Origin: Escallonia rubra
Taxonomy: Eukaryota; Streptophyta; Magnoliopsida; Escalloniales; Escalloniaceae
DNA: 64,000 nt
Assembly: GCA_033065855.1 (NCBI GenBank)
Contig: JAVXUO010000422.1
Location: 620,001 to 684,000 of the forward strand
Direction: 5' to 3'
The notes under the pieces: model-generated
Databases searched by the model: none
Seen by the model: the letters and a program-made list of their open reading frames with translations, nothing else
What the model was told of the DNA's origin: nothing
Shown: positions 11,640 to 22,379 of the stretch, piece after piece
Layout of the letters: each line of letters opens with the position of its first letter
Position numbering within the stretch: position 1 is the first letter of the stretch
Position numbers and translations under genes: made by a program

Positions 11640-14600
11640 TCAAGCAGCAAGGGGGTTAAGAACTTGTCCGATAAACAACACAACTCCAGTCATGTTCTCT
11701 CTGATGAGGAACAGGAATGGGTGGTCGGCGACGAAGTCCATCTTGTCAGAAAATTGCAGACTCCTTAACTTTATCACACCGGCAGAAGCAGCCGCAGCTT
11801 CTGTGCCCTCTTCATTAACTTCAATAAACGACTTATGAAAAATGCTTGACACGTAGAGTTTCTGGCCTGCCGGGGAGTCAACCATCTCAGTGAGACCTTC
11901 TTCACCAGAGAAAGGCAACACTAGTCCCAACTCCTTCAATACTTCAGAAGCTTCAAACCCATAGGAGACTTTAAATTTTGGGATCTGGAACTCCCCCATC
12001 TCCACTTGTTGGTTTGGGATGTGACGCTCTAAGAATCCAGGTTCAGACCCTACTTTCTCCACCAGAGCTGGCAACCCATCTTTTGCATCTGGGAGGAAGA
12101 AGTACAAGGAGAAACCACGCTTATCCTCACCTTGTTTATAAGGAAGCCCCAATACTTTGAAACCATCAAAGGCAGTAACAAATTGCTTCTTCTTGCTAGT
12201 CATGAAAGGCGCTCGAACTGAGGTCCCATTAAGGAGGTGGAAGTCATGGTCTTTGGTTGATGACGAGTCAAACTTTTCCTTCCAGGCTCCTTTGAAATAG
12301 AGTGCATTAGCAAAGATGAGCCTAGTGGAGGCATCAACTGCACTGGAAGGAAGAATCTCTTTGACAAGGCCATAGGTCTCTTTTTCAGCCCATATGTTCA
12401 CTTCATTTGTCACCTCGACAGCCTAAACCATCAAAACCGAAAGAGAGAGATGAGCTACAAGAGATTTAAAATTATAAAATAAAATGAATGCCATGACAAA
12501 ATTCACAGGTGACATTCTGCAGCAACGGATTTATGGTTAAGGTACTGGAATTGACTTCATCAAAAGAAAAGTACGTCAAGTACACTGGCTCATACTCAAA
12601 GGTAGTTGGATTTACGTAACATTATTACAGTATTAAATCAATAGAAAAAACAGCCAACCCGTTTCCCAGATAGCTTTATTGTTGCGTTTACATGCTCCCT
12701 ACATGCGACTTTTTGAAGGCACACTGCACACCAAGTTCCTTACGATGCTCAACCACACGAAAATTCTATAAGAAACAAGTTTATGCTGCATAGTCTGGAT
12801 TGGTCAGGATCAGCTCACAAAAGGAAGTCTCTCCCTCTATTTCATTTCCAACGACTAATTCTAGCCATACCATCACACCTTAGTCTCAGGGATCCAGCAA
12901 AGAGGGGAGCGATTGGGAGGCACAACAAGAACTCCAAACAACATAAATACCCAACAAAAAAGCAGTAACAGCATTACGCTAATATTACTCTTGAAGTCAA
13001 TCCACTCCTGCACAATGCAAATGCTCTATCACCATCTAAATTATAAGTGAAGAGGTAAATGGTTGAGCAGTGTCATACTGCAACTTTAACTTCGCACTTT
13101 GTAGCGTAATTTGCTATCAAATGGAAGTTTGGTTGACACGTAATTAATCCTATTGGGTGGAAATGTTAGAAAATTTGCTTCCACAGTAGGGGATCAAGAG
13201 ATTGTCCACAGTGGATACTCCCCAGTGGACACCCATTAATGGTAAGACTACATGAGGCGGCAAGGTTTTCTCATGGACGGAGAACATAGAAGGAAAACAT
13301 ATAGGCGTGGCATAATCATAAAATGACTGCCTCTGTCTGGAAGGACTAATTGAAACAATAACAGGCAAACACAACAAACCCACTTGTTCAGGACTAAAAC
13401 AAATGGAAAAACAGGCTATTGCACGATAGAAAGTTAAGATTACGTTTGTGTTTGTAACGACCCGGTCCACAGCCCCACCATAGTAACGCCTCCCTAAAAA
13501 GGGCTAGCCAAGTTTAGGTTTATGAGTTCATGGGTATGGTCTTGTTAAGCCATACCCATAAACTCATAAACCGTAAACACTGAGGTATTAACAACATATG
13601 TAAGTATAACGATACGAGACATCACAATCTCCCCTCCTTAAACCTTAGCGTTTCCACCGAAATCCAATCTCAACCTCAAACACATAGCCTAGAATATCCC
13701 TATAAATCCATTGTTGGATAATAGCAGCAACACAATTGTATTAGCCTAACACCATCTGTAACGACACGGTCCACTGCCCTACTATAGAGTAGTGCCCTCC
13801 TCAAAAGGGCTAGCCACTTAGGTAATTATGAGTTCATTAACTGGGGTGGGATATCACCCTGTGTTTGACTTTCTTCCCATCGTAACCCAATTTAAATCTA
13901 AGTCCACAAATGTTTGGAACAAAAAAAATGTCATAAACCGTTGAAGTGTACTACACTAAAGAACTATTATCAAGTTAGAGGTTTAAAACTGTATCCAAGG
14001 GTTCACACTTGACTAACCAGCCTCAGAACTTGGGGCACAGAACATCTTCACCATTAAAAAAAAAAATTATATAGTTAAAGAGGCGGCACTTATCTTGCCT
14101 AGAACGAATTCATTAATCCAAAGCATTTCCTACTCTTGCACATTCATGTCCTAGCAAACTTGAAACTCCTAAACATCAAATCAGCATGGCCAATACATAT
14201 TTCAGAATGCAAATCCCTAATTCACTAGTAGCAAAACATTAACCTCTTTTAGCAGCAAAATAAGGTATCGACCTGTAGTGTATATGCTACATTAAGGTCC
14301 TAGGCATCAAATTAACGTAACATTTATACGTCCAAATCCGCAAACGGTTATCCTTTTTTCCGCACACTAAAAACTGTATTGGCCGTAGAATATCAACCAT
14401 ACTGGAACAAATTAAAAAATAAAGCGTGCATAAACAAGCAGGCACGTAGATAGATCGCGAGCCGACCTTGGTCTAGAAATCAACGTGACTGGAAGCGGCC
14501 TGGTACACATTGTCCACCACCTGTTTGAAAGAAGGCTTGAGAGGGAGAGACCGGTCAATCCACACGCCATTGACAAACAACAACTTTGGGCCACCGGCGG

Positions 14601-17105
14601 GGCTTGCATCGGCAAGACAAGCGCCACGAGCTGAGACGAGAACGAATTGAGATTTTCAGTGGACTGGGCCTTGAGAAATGAGAGCAGACTCAGAACAACG
14701 TGGACCGAAAGGGGCGAGCACACGAGGTTGTCGTGCTGGGCTTTGCGTAAGAGCAGGTGCTTCGCGATCGTGGAGGTGACGTCGTTTTGGGCGGCGATTG
14801 ATTGCCTGAGATCCATTTTGCGGTGGTTTCACTGGAAGATGTTTGCTCATTCGACGGAAGTTGGATTTGACGGAACAATATTGGACTATTAGATCAATAG
14901 GAAAAATAGCCAACCCGTTTCCCAGAGAGCTTTATTATTACGTTTACATGTTCCCTACACACGACTTTTTGAGGCACACTGCACACCAAGTTCCATAAGA
15001 AGCCCAACCACCCCAAAATTCTACAAGAAACAACTTTATGTTGCATAGTCTAAATTGGTCACGATCAACTTACAAAAGGAAGTCTCTCACTCTCTTTCAT
15101 TTCGCATGACTAATTCTAGCCATAGCATCACGCATTAGTCTAAGGGATATGGCAAAGAGGAGAGGGAATGGATGGCACAACAAGAATTCCAAACAAGATA
15201 AATACCCAACAAAAAAGCAGTAACAGCATTATGCTAATATTACTCTTGAAGTCAATCCCCTCCTGCATGCAAATGCTCTATCACCACCTAAATTGTAAGT
15301 GAAGAGGTAAATGGTTGAGCAGTGTCATAATGCAACTCTAACTTCGTAGCATAATTTGCCATCAAATGGACGTTTGGCTTAACCATCAATTAGACAATAC
15401 TCAATGACAGTTTCGAGCGAGAAATTAGCACCAACTGTTGTTAGTGTCTGAATATCAAAAGACTTAACACGTATTTCATCCTATTGGGTGGAAATGTTAA
15501 AAAATTTGCTTGCACAGTAGGTGATCAAGAGATTATCTGCAGTGGATACTCCCCAATCGACGCCCATGAATGGTAAGACTACATGAGAGGACATGGTTTT
15601 TCTCATGGAAGAAGAACGTAGAAGGAAAACATATAGGCATGGCATAATCATACTGCCTTGTTTGTAACGACTAATAGAAACAGTAACAGGCAAACACAAC
15701 ACACCCTCTTATTCAGGATTAGAACAAACTGAGAAACAGGGCTATTGCACGATATAAAGCTGAGACTATGTTTCTGTTTGTAGCGACCCGGTCCACAATC
15801 CCACCATAGTAATGCCTCCCTATAAAGGGCTAGCCAGGTAAGATTTATGAGTTTATGAGCATGGCCTTGTAAAGCCAATCACAAATCTCAACCTTAAACA
15901 CACAGCCCAGAATATCCCTCTCTAGCAATTGTTGGATAAAACCAGCAACCCAATTGTACTAGCCTGACACCATCTGTAACGGCACGGTCCATGACACCAC
16001 CATAGAGCACTTCGTTCCTCATAAGGGCTAGCCACTTAGGTAATTATGAGTTCATTAATTGGGTCTTATAAGGTCATTCACGAAAACACTCACATCTGAC
16101 GTGGGATATCACCTTTTGTTTGACTTTCTTCCCATTGTAACCCATTGAAATATAAGTACACCAATGTTTTGGAACAAAAAAGATGTCATAAGCCGTTCAA
16201 GTGTACTATACTAAAGTACTATGATCAACTTAGAGGTTTAAAACTTTATCCAAGGGTTCTCACTTGACTAACCACCCTCAGAACTTGGGGCACCGAACAT
16301 CCTCACCATTCAAAAAACATTATATAGTTGAGGAGGCAGCACTTATCTTGCCTAGAACGAATCATTAATCCAAAGCCTTTCCTACTCTTGCACATTCACG
16401 TCCTAGCAATCTTGAAACTCCTAAACGTCAAATCAGCATTCCCAATACGTATTTCAGAATTCAAATCCGTAATTCACTAGTAGCAAAACATTAACCTCTT
16501 TAGCAACAAAAGAAGGTATCGACCTGTAGTGTATATGCCACAGTAAGGTCCTAAGCATCAAATTAACGTAACATTTATAAGTCCAAATCCGCAAACGGTT
16601 ATCCTTTTTTCCGCACGCTAAAAACTGTATTAGCGATAGAACATTAACCGTACTGGCACCAATTAAAATAAAGCGTTAACAAACAAGCAGGCACATGAAT
16701 AGATCGCGAGCCGACCTTGGTCTGGAAATCAACTTGACTGGAAGCGGCCTTGTACACATTGTCCACCACCTGTTTGAAAGAAGGCTTGAGAGGGAGAGAC
16801 CGGTCAATCCACACTCCATTGACAAACGACAACTTCGGGCCACCGGCAGGGCTTGCATCGGCAAAGACAAGCGCCACGAGCTGGGACGACAAGGAATTGA
16901 GATTTTCGGCCGACTGGGCCTTGAGAAACGAGAGCAGCTGGTCCAGGGTCCGGCCCTTCGAACCGGCCGCGATCAGGCTCAGAACAACGTGGACCGAAAG
17001 GGGCGAGCACACGAGGTTGTCGTGCTGGGCCTTCCGTGAGAGAAGGTGCTTCGCGATGGTGGTGGTGACGTCGTTTTGGGCGGCGATTGATTTTCTGAGA
17101 TCCAT
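11640..17105 (-). CDS. Plant serpin, copy B (two exons around a broken duplicate exon)
   Basis: The best intact model joins exon 1 at 16716-17105 (130 codons, ending AAG/GT) to exon 2 at 11640-12422 (acceptor TTTAG, AVEV start), giving 390 residues. The hinge [12 protein letters not shown] and reactive centre VIKLRSL are kept, with Leu349-Arg350/Ser351 as the likely P2-P1-P1'. That is the LR pattern of plant serpins that inhibit Arg-specific proteases such as metacaspases and papain-like enzymes (family knowledge). The 4.3-kb intron contains a second, defective exon 1 at 14467-14816. That exon has a donor but no usable upstream acceptor, so splicing from the upstream exon should skip it. A TATA-like box and W-box cluster lie upstream. 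The linkage of these two exons is inferred. Confidence 0.8.
13456..13950. repeat. CGACCCGGTCCAC repeat pair, serpin B intron, first copy
   Basis: Counterpart of 5194-5690. This copy also gained a 23-bp inverted duplication (13517-13539 and 13550-13572, one mismatch, 10-bp loop) absent from the other two introns. Confidence 0.55.
14467..14816 (-). pseudogene. Broken duplicate serpin exon 1
   Basis: It starts [20 protein letters not shown] like the other exon 1 copies. It has lost 13 codons of helix B/loop ([13 protein letters not shown]) in frame near 14687. A single-base deletion near 14613 (GGCAAGAC against GGCAAAGAC) then shifts the frame after VALV. The donor AAG/GT is still present. Because an intact exon 1 lies upstream at 16716-17105, this copy is redundant. 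Confidence 0.85.
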
Positions 17106-17145
17106 TTTGCGGTGGTTTCACTGGAAAATGTTTGCTCGTTCGACG
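14857..17145. repeat. Tandem duplication unit 2 (serpin intron + intact exon 1)
   Basis: Starts with GAAGTTGGATTTGACGGAAC, the intron sequence seen after a TCGACG at 4267-4272 in copy A. It ends at the TCGACG of the true leader (17140-17145). It carries the intact exon 1. Confidence 0.8.
15779..16190. repeat. CGACCCGGTCCAC repeat pair, serpin B intron, second copy
   Basis: Counterpart of 5194-5690 and 13456-13950 inside duplication unit 2, with the same two-block structure and AAGGGCTAGC core. Confidence 0.55.
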
Positions 17146-17700
17146 AAGATGAAGTGGGTTGGGTTTATAGTAAATGAAGTTGAAGGAAAGCTGAGCATGT
17201 TTTGCTTAACAATTAAGCGAGGGATATATGAAAGTACAGGTGGCTCTCGGCGATTGACTTTGACTTTGACGTGGCTCAATCATCTTTGCTCGTATGATGA
17301 CACTATGATCTTTATCTTTGAATAAATAAATTAATCTCATACATGCTTATGCTTTCCTTCACTTGTATGTCGTATATAAAACATTAGTAGAAATAATCAC
17401 TTTACATTTTTGTTTCATTTATTTAATGACGTTAAAAATATTGTTCCCTACCTACTTTGGTCACACCCAAGGGTCCACCAGATGTTCAGTTTTACGTGAC
17501 ACGTCACATATTCAATGGTCATTTTTTCAACGCTTTCAACCGATCAAAATGCGCACGCTCAAGCCACGTGCATTCTTTATTGGCTTTTCGTTCATGACTA
17601 AATTTATTTTTGTTGACAACATAGCGATTTTGGAGCCACCAAGACTTAGAAAAATGTGCAAAAGTAGATTTGGCGCGACCCCCACCTTAAGGGGGTCGGC
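17146..17700. other. Serpin B upstream region and spacer
   Basis: Upstream region of serpin B followed by AT-rich spacer. The 230-codon plus-strand frame starting at 17363 runs into GC-rich repeat and has no domain, so it is not called. Confidence 0.4.
17164..17274 (-). promoter_or_regulatory. Serpin B promoter: TATA-like box and W-box/bZIP cluster
   Basis: On the minus strand ACTATAAA lies at 17164-17171, about 60 bp upstream of the ATG. At 17254-17274 three contiguous TTGAC(T/G) W-box cores (17254, 17260, 17266) run into TGACGTGG, a bZIP-type ACGT site. WRKY/TGA control of a defence serpin is an inference from motifs alone. Confidence 0.45.
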
Positions 17701-18480
17701 CCCCTCCCTTGACCACGGGGGGGGGGGTGGATGGAGGGGGGCTCGCTACCACTTTTTTCCTTCACTCATTCGAGCACCATGTCCGCAAATGCTCACCCAT
17801 CACCCGCAACCGCACGACGTTCGTTGTTACTCACGCGCCGTCTTCGCGCACCGGCTTCGCAGCGCCCGTCGCTTGCGCGCTGACTCCACGGTGCCCATCG
17901 CCCGTGGTCGCGCGACGCCCACTATCGCCCGCGCGCCCACATTTCGACGCTCGTCACTTGCGGCCAGGCACCGTCTTCGTGACACCCACTATTGCCCTCG
18001 GCCGACTACACGACGCCCTTCGCCCATGGTCACGCGCCGTCTCCGCGACGCCTGATGTTGCCCGCGGGCCAACTTCGCGGCGCTCGTCGCCTGCCGCCGG
18101 TAGCATTCCGTCTCCGTGACGCCCGTCGTTGCCTGCGCGCCGACTTCAAGGCGCCCATCGTCTGTGGTCAATTGCAACCCCCGTCGCCCGTGTACCGTCT
18201 CCGCGACACCTGTCACCCGCTCCCGCGTGCCGTTTCCAACACTCTGTCTCGCCCATGCACCGCGCCACTGATACATTCGTGCCCCCAGGCTCTCTATCAC
18301 ACTATCGTACCCCTGGCACCATACACACTCCACTGCGCCGCTAATACAGTCGCGCCCCTAGCTCTTTATCACACTACCACGCACCTTTCGTTGGTCCATC
18401 CGTTCACCACACCATGCGCACCTTGCCTTGGTCGTGGAACATGCTTTGACCCACTCTCCGACGTGTGCAGCATCCTGCGG
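17700..18480. repeat. GC-rich degenerate tandem repeat
   Basis: An abrupt composition change. Phrases such as CGTCTCCGCGACGCC, TGCGCGCCGACTTC and GGCGCCCATCG recur every 80-90 bp with heavy divergence. Open frames on both strands here (for example 17992-18486) result from the low stop-codon density and Arg/Pro/Ala-rich bias. Confidence 0.5.
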
Positions 18481-19140
18481 GGATAGGCGACTCCTCCGGG
18501 ACACTATCTCCGCCAAGGAGCTCTAAATACTCCAGCATGAAGACTCTCCTTCCACCAGGTAGATGGCTCCTCCGGGATGCTACCTCGGCCCGTTGGGTAG
18601 ACGGCTCCTCCGAGATGCTACTTTGACGCTCTTCGACTACCCCAGCACAAGGGCTCACCCACGGGATAGGTGACTCCTTTGAGACAGTATCTCCGCCAGG
18701 GAGCTTTTTAACTCCCTTTCCACCAGGTAGACCGCTCCTCCGAGATGCTACCTTGACGCGCTCCAAATGCTCCAGCACAAAGACTCACCCACTGGGATAG
18801 GCGACTATTCCGGGAGCTTTTTAACTCTCTTTCCGCTAGGTAGACGGCTCCTCCGGGATGCTACCTCGGCCCGTCGGGTAGACGGCTCCTTCGGGATGCT
18901 ACCTTGACGCGTTCCGAGTGCTCTGACAGAAGGACTTGCCTCTCAGGGATAGGGTCGCTCTTGAAGACACTATCTCTGCTAGGGAGCTTTAAGTGCTCCG
19001 GCACGAAGACTCCCCTTCCACCAAGTAGACGGCTCTTCCGAGATGCTACCTCGACCCGCGGGATAGGCCACTCCTCTGGGACACTATCTCCTCCAGGGTG
19101 TCTGCGTAACTGGTCTACATGCTCCGGCACTGGGGGCTTT
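18480..19140. repeat. Degenerate minisatellite (GGATAGGCGACTCC / GGTAGACGGCTCC units)
   Basis: Two related phrases alternate: GGGATAGGCGACTCCTCCGG...ACTATCTC and GGTAGACGGCTCCTCCGGGA...TGCTACC. Each is followed by a GCTCCAGCAC...GACTC spacer, and there are about eight partial units. This style is typical of spacer or LTR-adjacent repeats of plant retrotransposons; the assignment is inference. Confidence 0.5.
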
Positions 19141-20510
19141 ATCAGCACCCTTAGGGACTATAACCCCCGGGTCACTCCGAGACGGGAACAGGTTTTCCAA
19201 GGGCATCACGCCTAGTCCGCCTGGCAGTTGGGCATTTGGTCTTCCCCACCGCTATCTGGCGTGTGGGACTCTGCAAGGGCCTTGGATTGGTGGCCACACC
19301 AACGCTGTGGGAGCCAGTCTTTCCAGACAGACAAAGCGACACTGTGAGGAACATGCCGGTGAATATGCGATCCGACAGTCCGCGGGGAACCAGTATTTTT
19401 GGACCTCCTGGTGAATTGTCACTCCTAGGGGATGACACATGTCAGCTGATAACGCGAGTACATTTTTCATATAAATAGTGGACTTTGGATTTCATTTTCA
19501 ACATAATTCTCTCATTTGATAATTTCACTTTCTCACTCTAGAATCCAAATCCTTTGGAATTCTAGAGAGAGAAACATAGTTGGACCCTGACATTAGACCC
19601 TGACGTTGGACCTAAGTATCGGACTGTGACTGTCGTCATATATTCACCCTGCGCCATCACCCTTGCTACACTGCCACCCTCAGGCTCTATCTGAGAAGCC
19701 CTTGGTCTCTGCCCTTGCTCTACCGTTGATGTGTCCCACATCAGCACACTTGGCGTCTGACTCCGACTACATTCCTTGTGGCACCTCCACGTCGACTGCG
19801 AACCCACTTCCTTGGCATCAAATACGTTATTAGTTGTTGTACATTTTAGTAATAAAAATGTCATTAATCATACATATGGACTCATAGTTGTCGCTTCATG
19901 CGGGATAGTAGTCGCCTTTCTGGTAACCTGGGTAGCTACCCAAAATTAATCGTAATGATTTCTTCCACGTGTCCTAGAATTATCATCACGAATCGCTTGC
20001 TAATTTTGCAGAACGAACACAGCCCTTCCTAGTGGGAAAGTATTGTGCCAAGAAATTGATCGGGACCGAACGAGCGTCGGTTGGGACCAAACAAGCATCC
20101 GAGCAGACCTGCGAAGCATAACACGAGCAAACGGTGACGTGCCAGAACCCCCGGAGGGGGAGTCTCCGATACTTAACTCATAAATATGATTCTGAAATAT
20201 AGAAAAAGCATGTAGGAGTGAAGAAGAGTTGAGAGAATATACGAGTATATTTGGTGTTGTGAACCTACCTTCCTCCAGATCTTCTTCTCTTTATATGTGT
20301 AGGAGGCTTCCTATTTTTAAGGGTCTATTATCATTTTTAGTGAGAGAGTGGGAGTTATCACTTTTGAATAAGAGTGTGGGGAGTTATCACTCTTAATGGG
20401 AGAATGATAGAGTGCTGCCTCCACTTCTCGGAGAAAGGTGGCACGAATAAAAGTCCTTTGACGAGGACACGCGTGAGTTGCTAAAGGGTGCTGTAGTTTT
20501 TCCACATCAG
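19140..20510. mobile_element. LTR-retrotransposon-like debris
   Basis: No coding domain. The segment at about 19575-19860 is a diverged copy of 33815-34080 (shared phrases CTGACG.TGGAC, GACTGTC.TC.T.TATTCACCC and CATCAAGGAC/CATCAAATAC). The end portion, with AACCCCCGGAGGGGGAGTCT (20146-20165) and a transcript-like tail, resembles plant LTR fragments. Boundaries and family are uncertain. Confidence 0.35.
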
Positions 20511-20703
20511 AGACTATTCTTTAAGGAGTCATCGTCAACGATATTTTGCTTATGCATAACAACATTCATTATCGCTTGATGGCTGAACCAAGCCAAGTGA
20601 AAGTCCAATGAAAGTCATTTGTGGCCAAAATGAGTAGTTATAAAATGGATTGGTTAATGAAATGGTAAAAAATCCAAGTAAATCCTAGGTGGAATATATA
20701 TAG

Positions 20704-22028
20704 GGTTAATGACAATAATGTTCCACGTAATTTATATATTTCGCAGGTTTCTTCCTGTATTAGCAACTTTTGCAATATTATACCTATAATTCACAAAAGA
20801 TGACAACTGTCTATTTTTTGGGTGTTAAGTGGGAATGTGCGCTACACATGATTTTCTTCGGGGCAAATCAGTGCAATCACCACCACCCCTTGAGACTACT
20901 GCGACCATAACCCATGCAAGCTGCCTATCCACCCACACATGCCCCCTATACCCTCCCTGGTTTTTCCCTTTACTCAAACTTTTTCCAGCCCACCATCACA
21001 TCACCGCCAGCCCATCACCATGTTCCCCCACCGTTGAACCCTGCTGTCCACACACCAATTCCCCATCATCAGGACCCCGCTACCAAACCCCACGACCTCA
21101 CAACCCACATACGACCATAACCCGTAAATCCATTTAGCCTCTGCTATATATGGACAGCCCGCAACTACCACCACTATCCACCACCTCACGATTCACCTAC
21201 GACCAACACCCAACATGACTCATCACCACATAATTTTGATATCTATCCGGCATTATCATCTTGATCTCCATCCCATGCACAGATCTCGATCTCCACCATA
21301 TTTAGATATGGATATGGTGTCGATAATGGTGTAGGTTGTCGTTTAGATTGGGGGCTTAGAGCACGACCTAATGGTGTTGGTGGTAGTGGTGAGTGGCCGT
21401 GTTGCAGGTGATGGTATTTTGATGGTCTTGCTAGTGGTGGTTTTGGTGGTGTTGCAGGTAATAATGTGGGTGGATAGGTGTGCGCGATGTGCCATGTGTG
21501 CCATGTGTGTGGGCGTATGGGCATGTGTGGTGGTAGGCGAGTAGCTCAGACGAATCCGTCTGTGACAATGGCGACATGTGCTTCTTTTTCGACGACGTGT
21601 GTGGATCGGTATATGTGTATGTCGTGTGTAGATGGTGTCTACAAAGGTCATCAGTGCTTCTCATTTAGCGACAACATCAATTGATCTCGTCGGAGAAGTT
21701 GGTGATTGGTGGTGGTCAGCAGTGATGGTTGTGGTAGTGGTGATTAGGTATGGGTGCAGGAGGGGGGAGGTGCATGGTAGGGTGTTGATTGGGCTGCGAT
21801 TATGGTGTGGTTGTGGGTTGATGATCGGTGTGGATTTTACCAATTTGCCTATGAGAAATGGTATGTGTTGTGCACGTGCACACTTAACGCTACAAAGTGA
21901 ATGGTCGTCAGCTTTTAGAATCATTTGCAAAGCTTCTGTGAATTATAGGGTGTATTATTGTAACAGTTACAAATACAGAAATAGACTTGCGAAAACGTGT
22001 AAATCACATGAACAATTTTGTCACAAAT

Positions 22029-22029
<1 letters not shown>
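20704..22029. mobile_element. Long-TIR Mutator-like (foldback) element
   Basis: About 20705-20880 and 21845-22028 form imperfect terminal inverted repeats of roughly 170 bp. Both arms contain TGACAA..TGTTC near the end, then CCTATAATTCACA, GTTAAGTG, ACACAT and GGCAAAT in the same order. The inner halves are CA-rich (left) and GT-rich (right), consistent with continued foldback symmetry. The element abuts (TA)n on the right and TATATATA on the left. The internal open frames are low complexity and not credible genes. Confidence 0.6.

Positions 22030-22030
<1 letters not shown>

Positions 22031-22078
<48 letters not shown>
22031..22078. repeat. (TA)n microsatellite
   Basis: Uninterrupted AT dinucleotides at the right edge of the foldback element. 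Confidence 0.95.
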
Positions 22079-22079
<1 letters not shown>

Positions 22080-22083
<4 letters not shown>

Positions 22084-22250
22084 GACACAAAATTTTTACA
22101 AAATTTTCTTTACATTACATAGAATGTACATAGGTCATGGACATTAGCTAGGAAAATAAACTTAAGTTTTGTCATCAACCCGTATGTATAGCGATCCAAA
22201 AAATTTACCAAATTTTCTTCATAGCACGTAGAATCTAGGTTGATTGCTGT
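22080..22250. repeat. Two-copy tandem repeat, about 110 bp
   Basis: AGCGACACAAAATTTTTACA...ACATAGAATGTACATAGG is followed by a diverged copy AGCGATCCAAAAAATTTACC...ACGTAGAATCTAGG. Confidence 0.5.
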
Positions 22251-22379
22251 TTTAGATCGTCATCTTTTCGAGAGTGATATTTGAGTTCAATTTTTTGAAT
22301 TTGAACTTCATAAGCACTGTTAAAATGTTGATTTAGCGACACTTCATATATCGTTAACGACAAAAGTAGAGTTATTATA

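Larger units (their letters stand above)
12597..14856. repeat. Tandem duplication unit 1 (serpin intron + exon 1)
   Basis: Colinear with 14857-17145: the same intron repeats, then exon 1 and its leader. It ends at a TCGACG hexamer (14851-14856), where leader sequence abruptly becomes mid-intron sequence. Confidence 0.8.

Noticed and set aside
17363..18486. Long overlapping open frames on both strands (up to 230 codons)
   Set aside because: They run through GC-rich degenerate tandem repeat, are Arg/Pro/Ala/His-rich and contain no domain. Stop codons are rare because of composition.
20829..21930. Several His/Thr/Pro- or Val/Gly-rich open frames
   Set aside because: Low-complexity CA/GT-rich halves of the foldback element.
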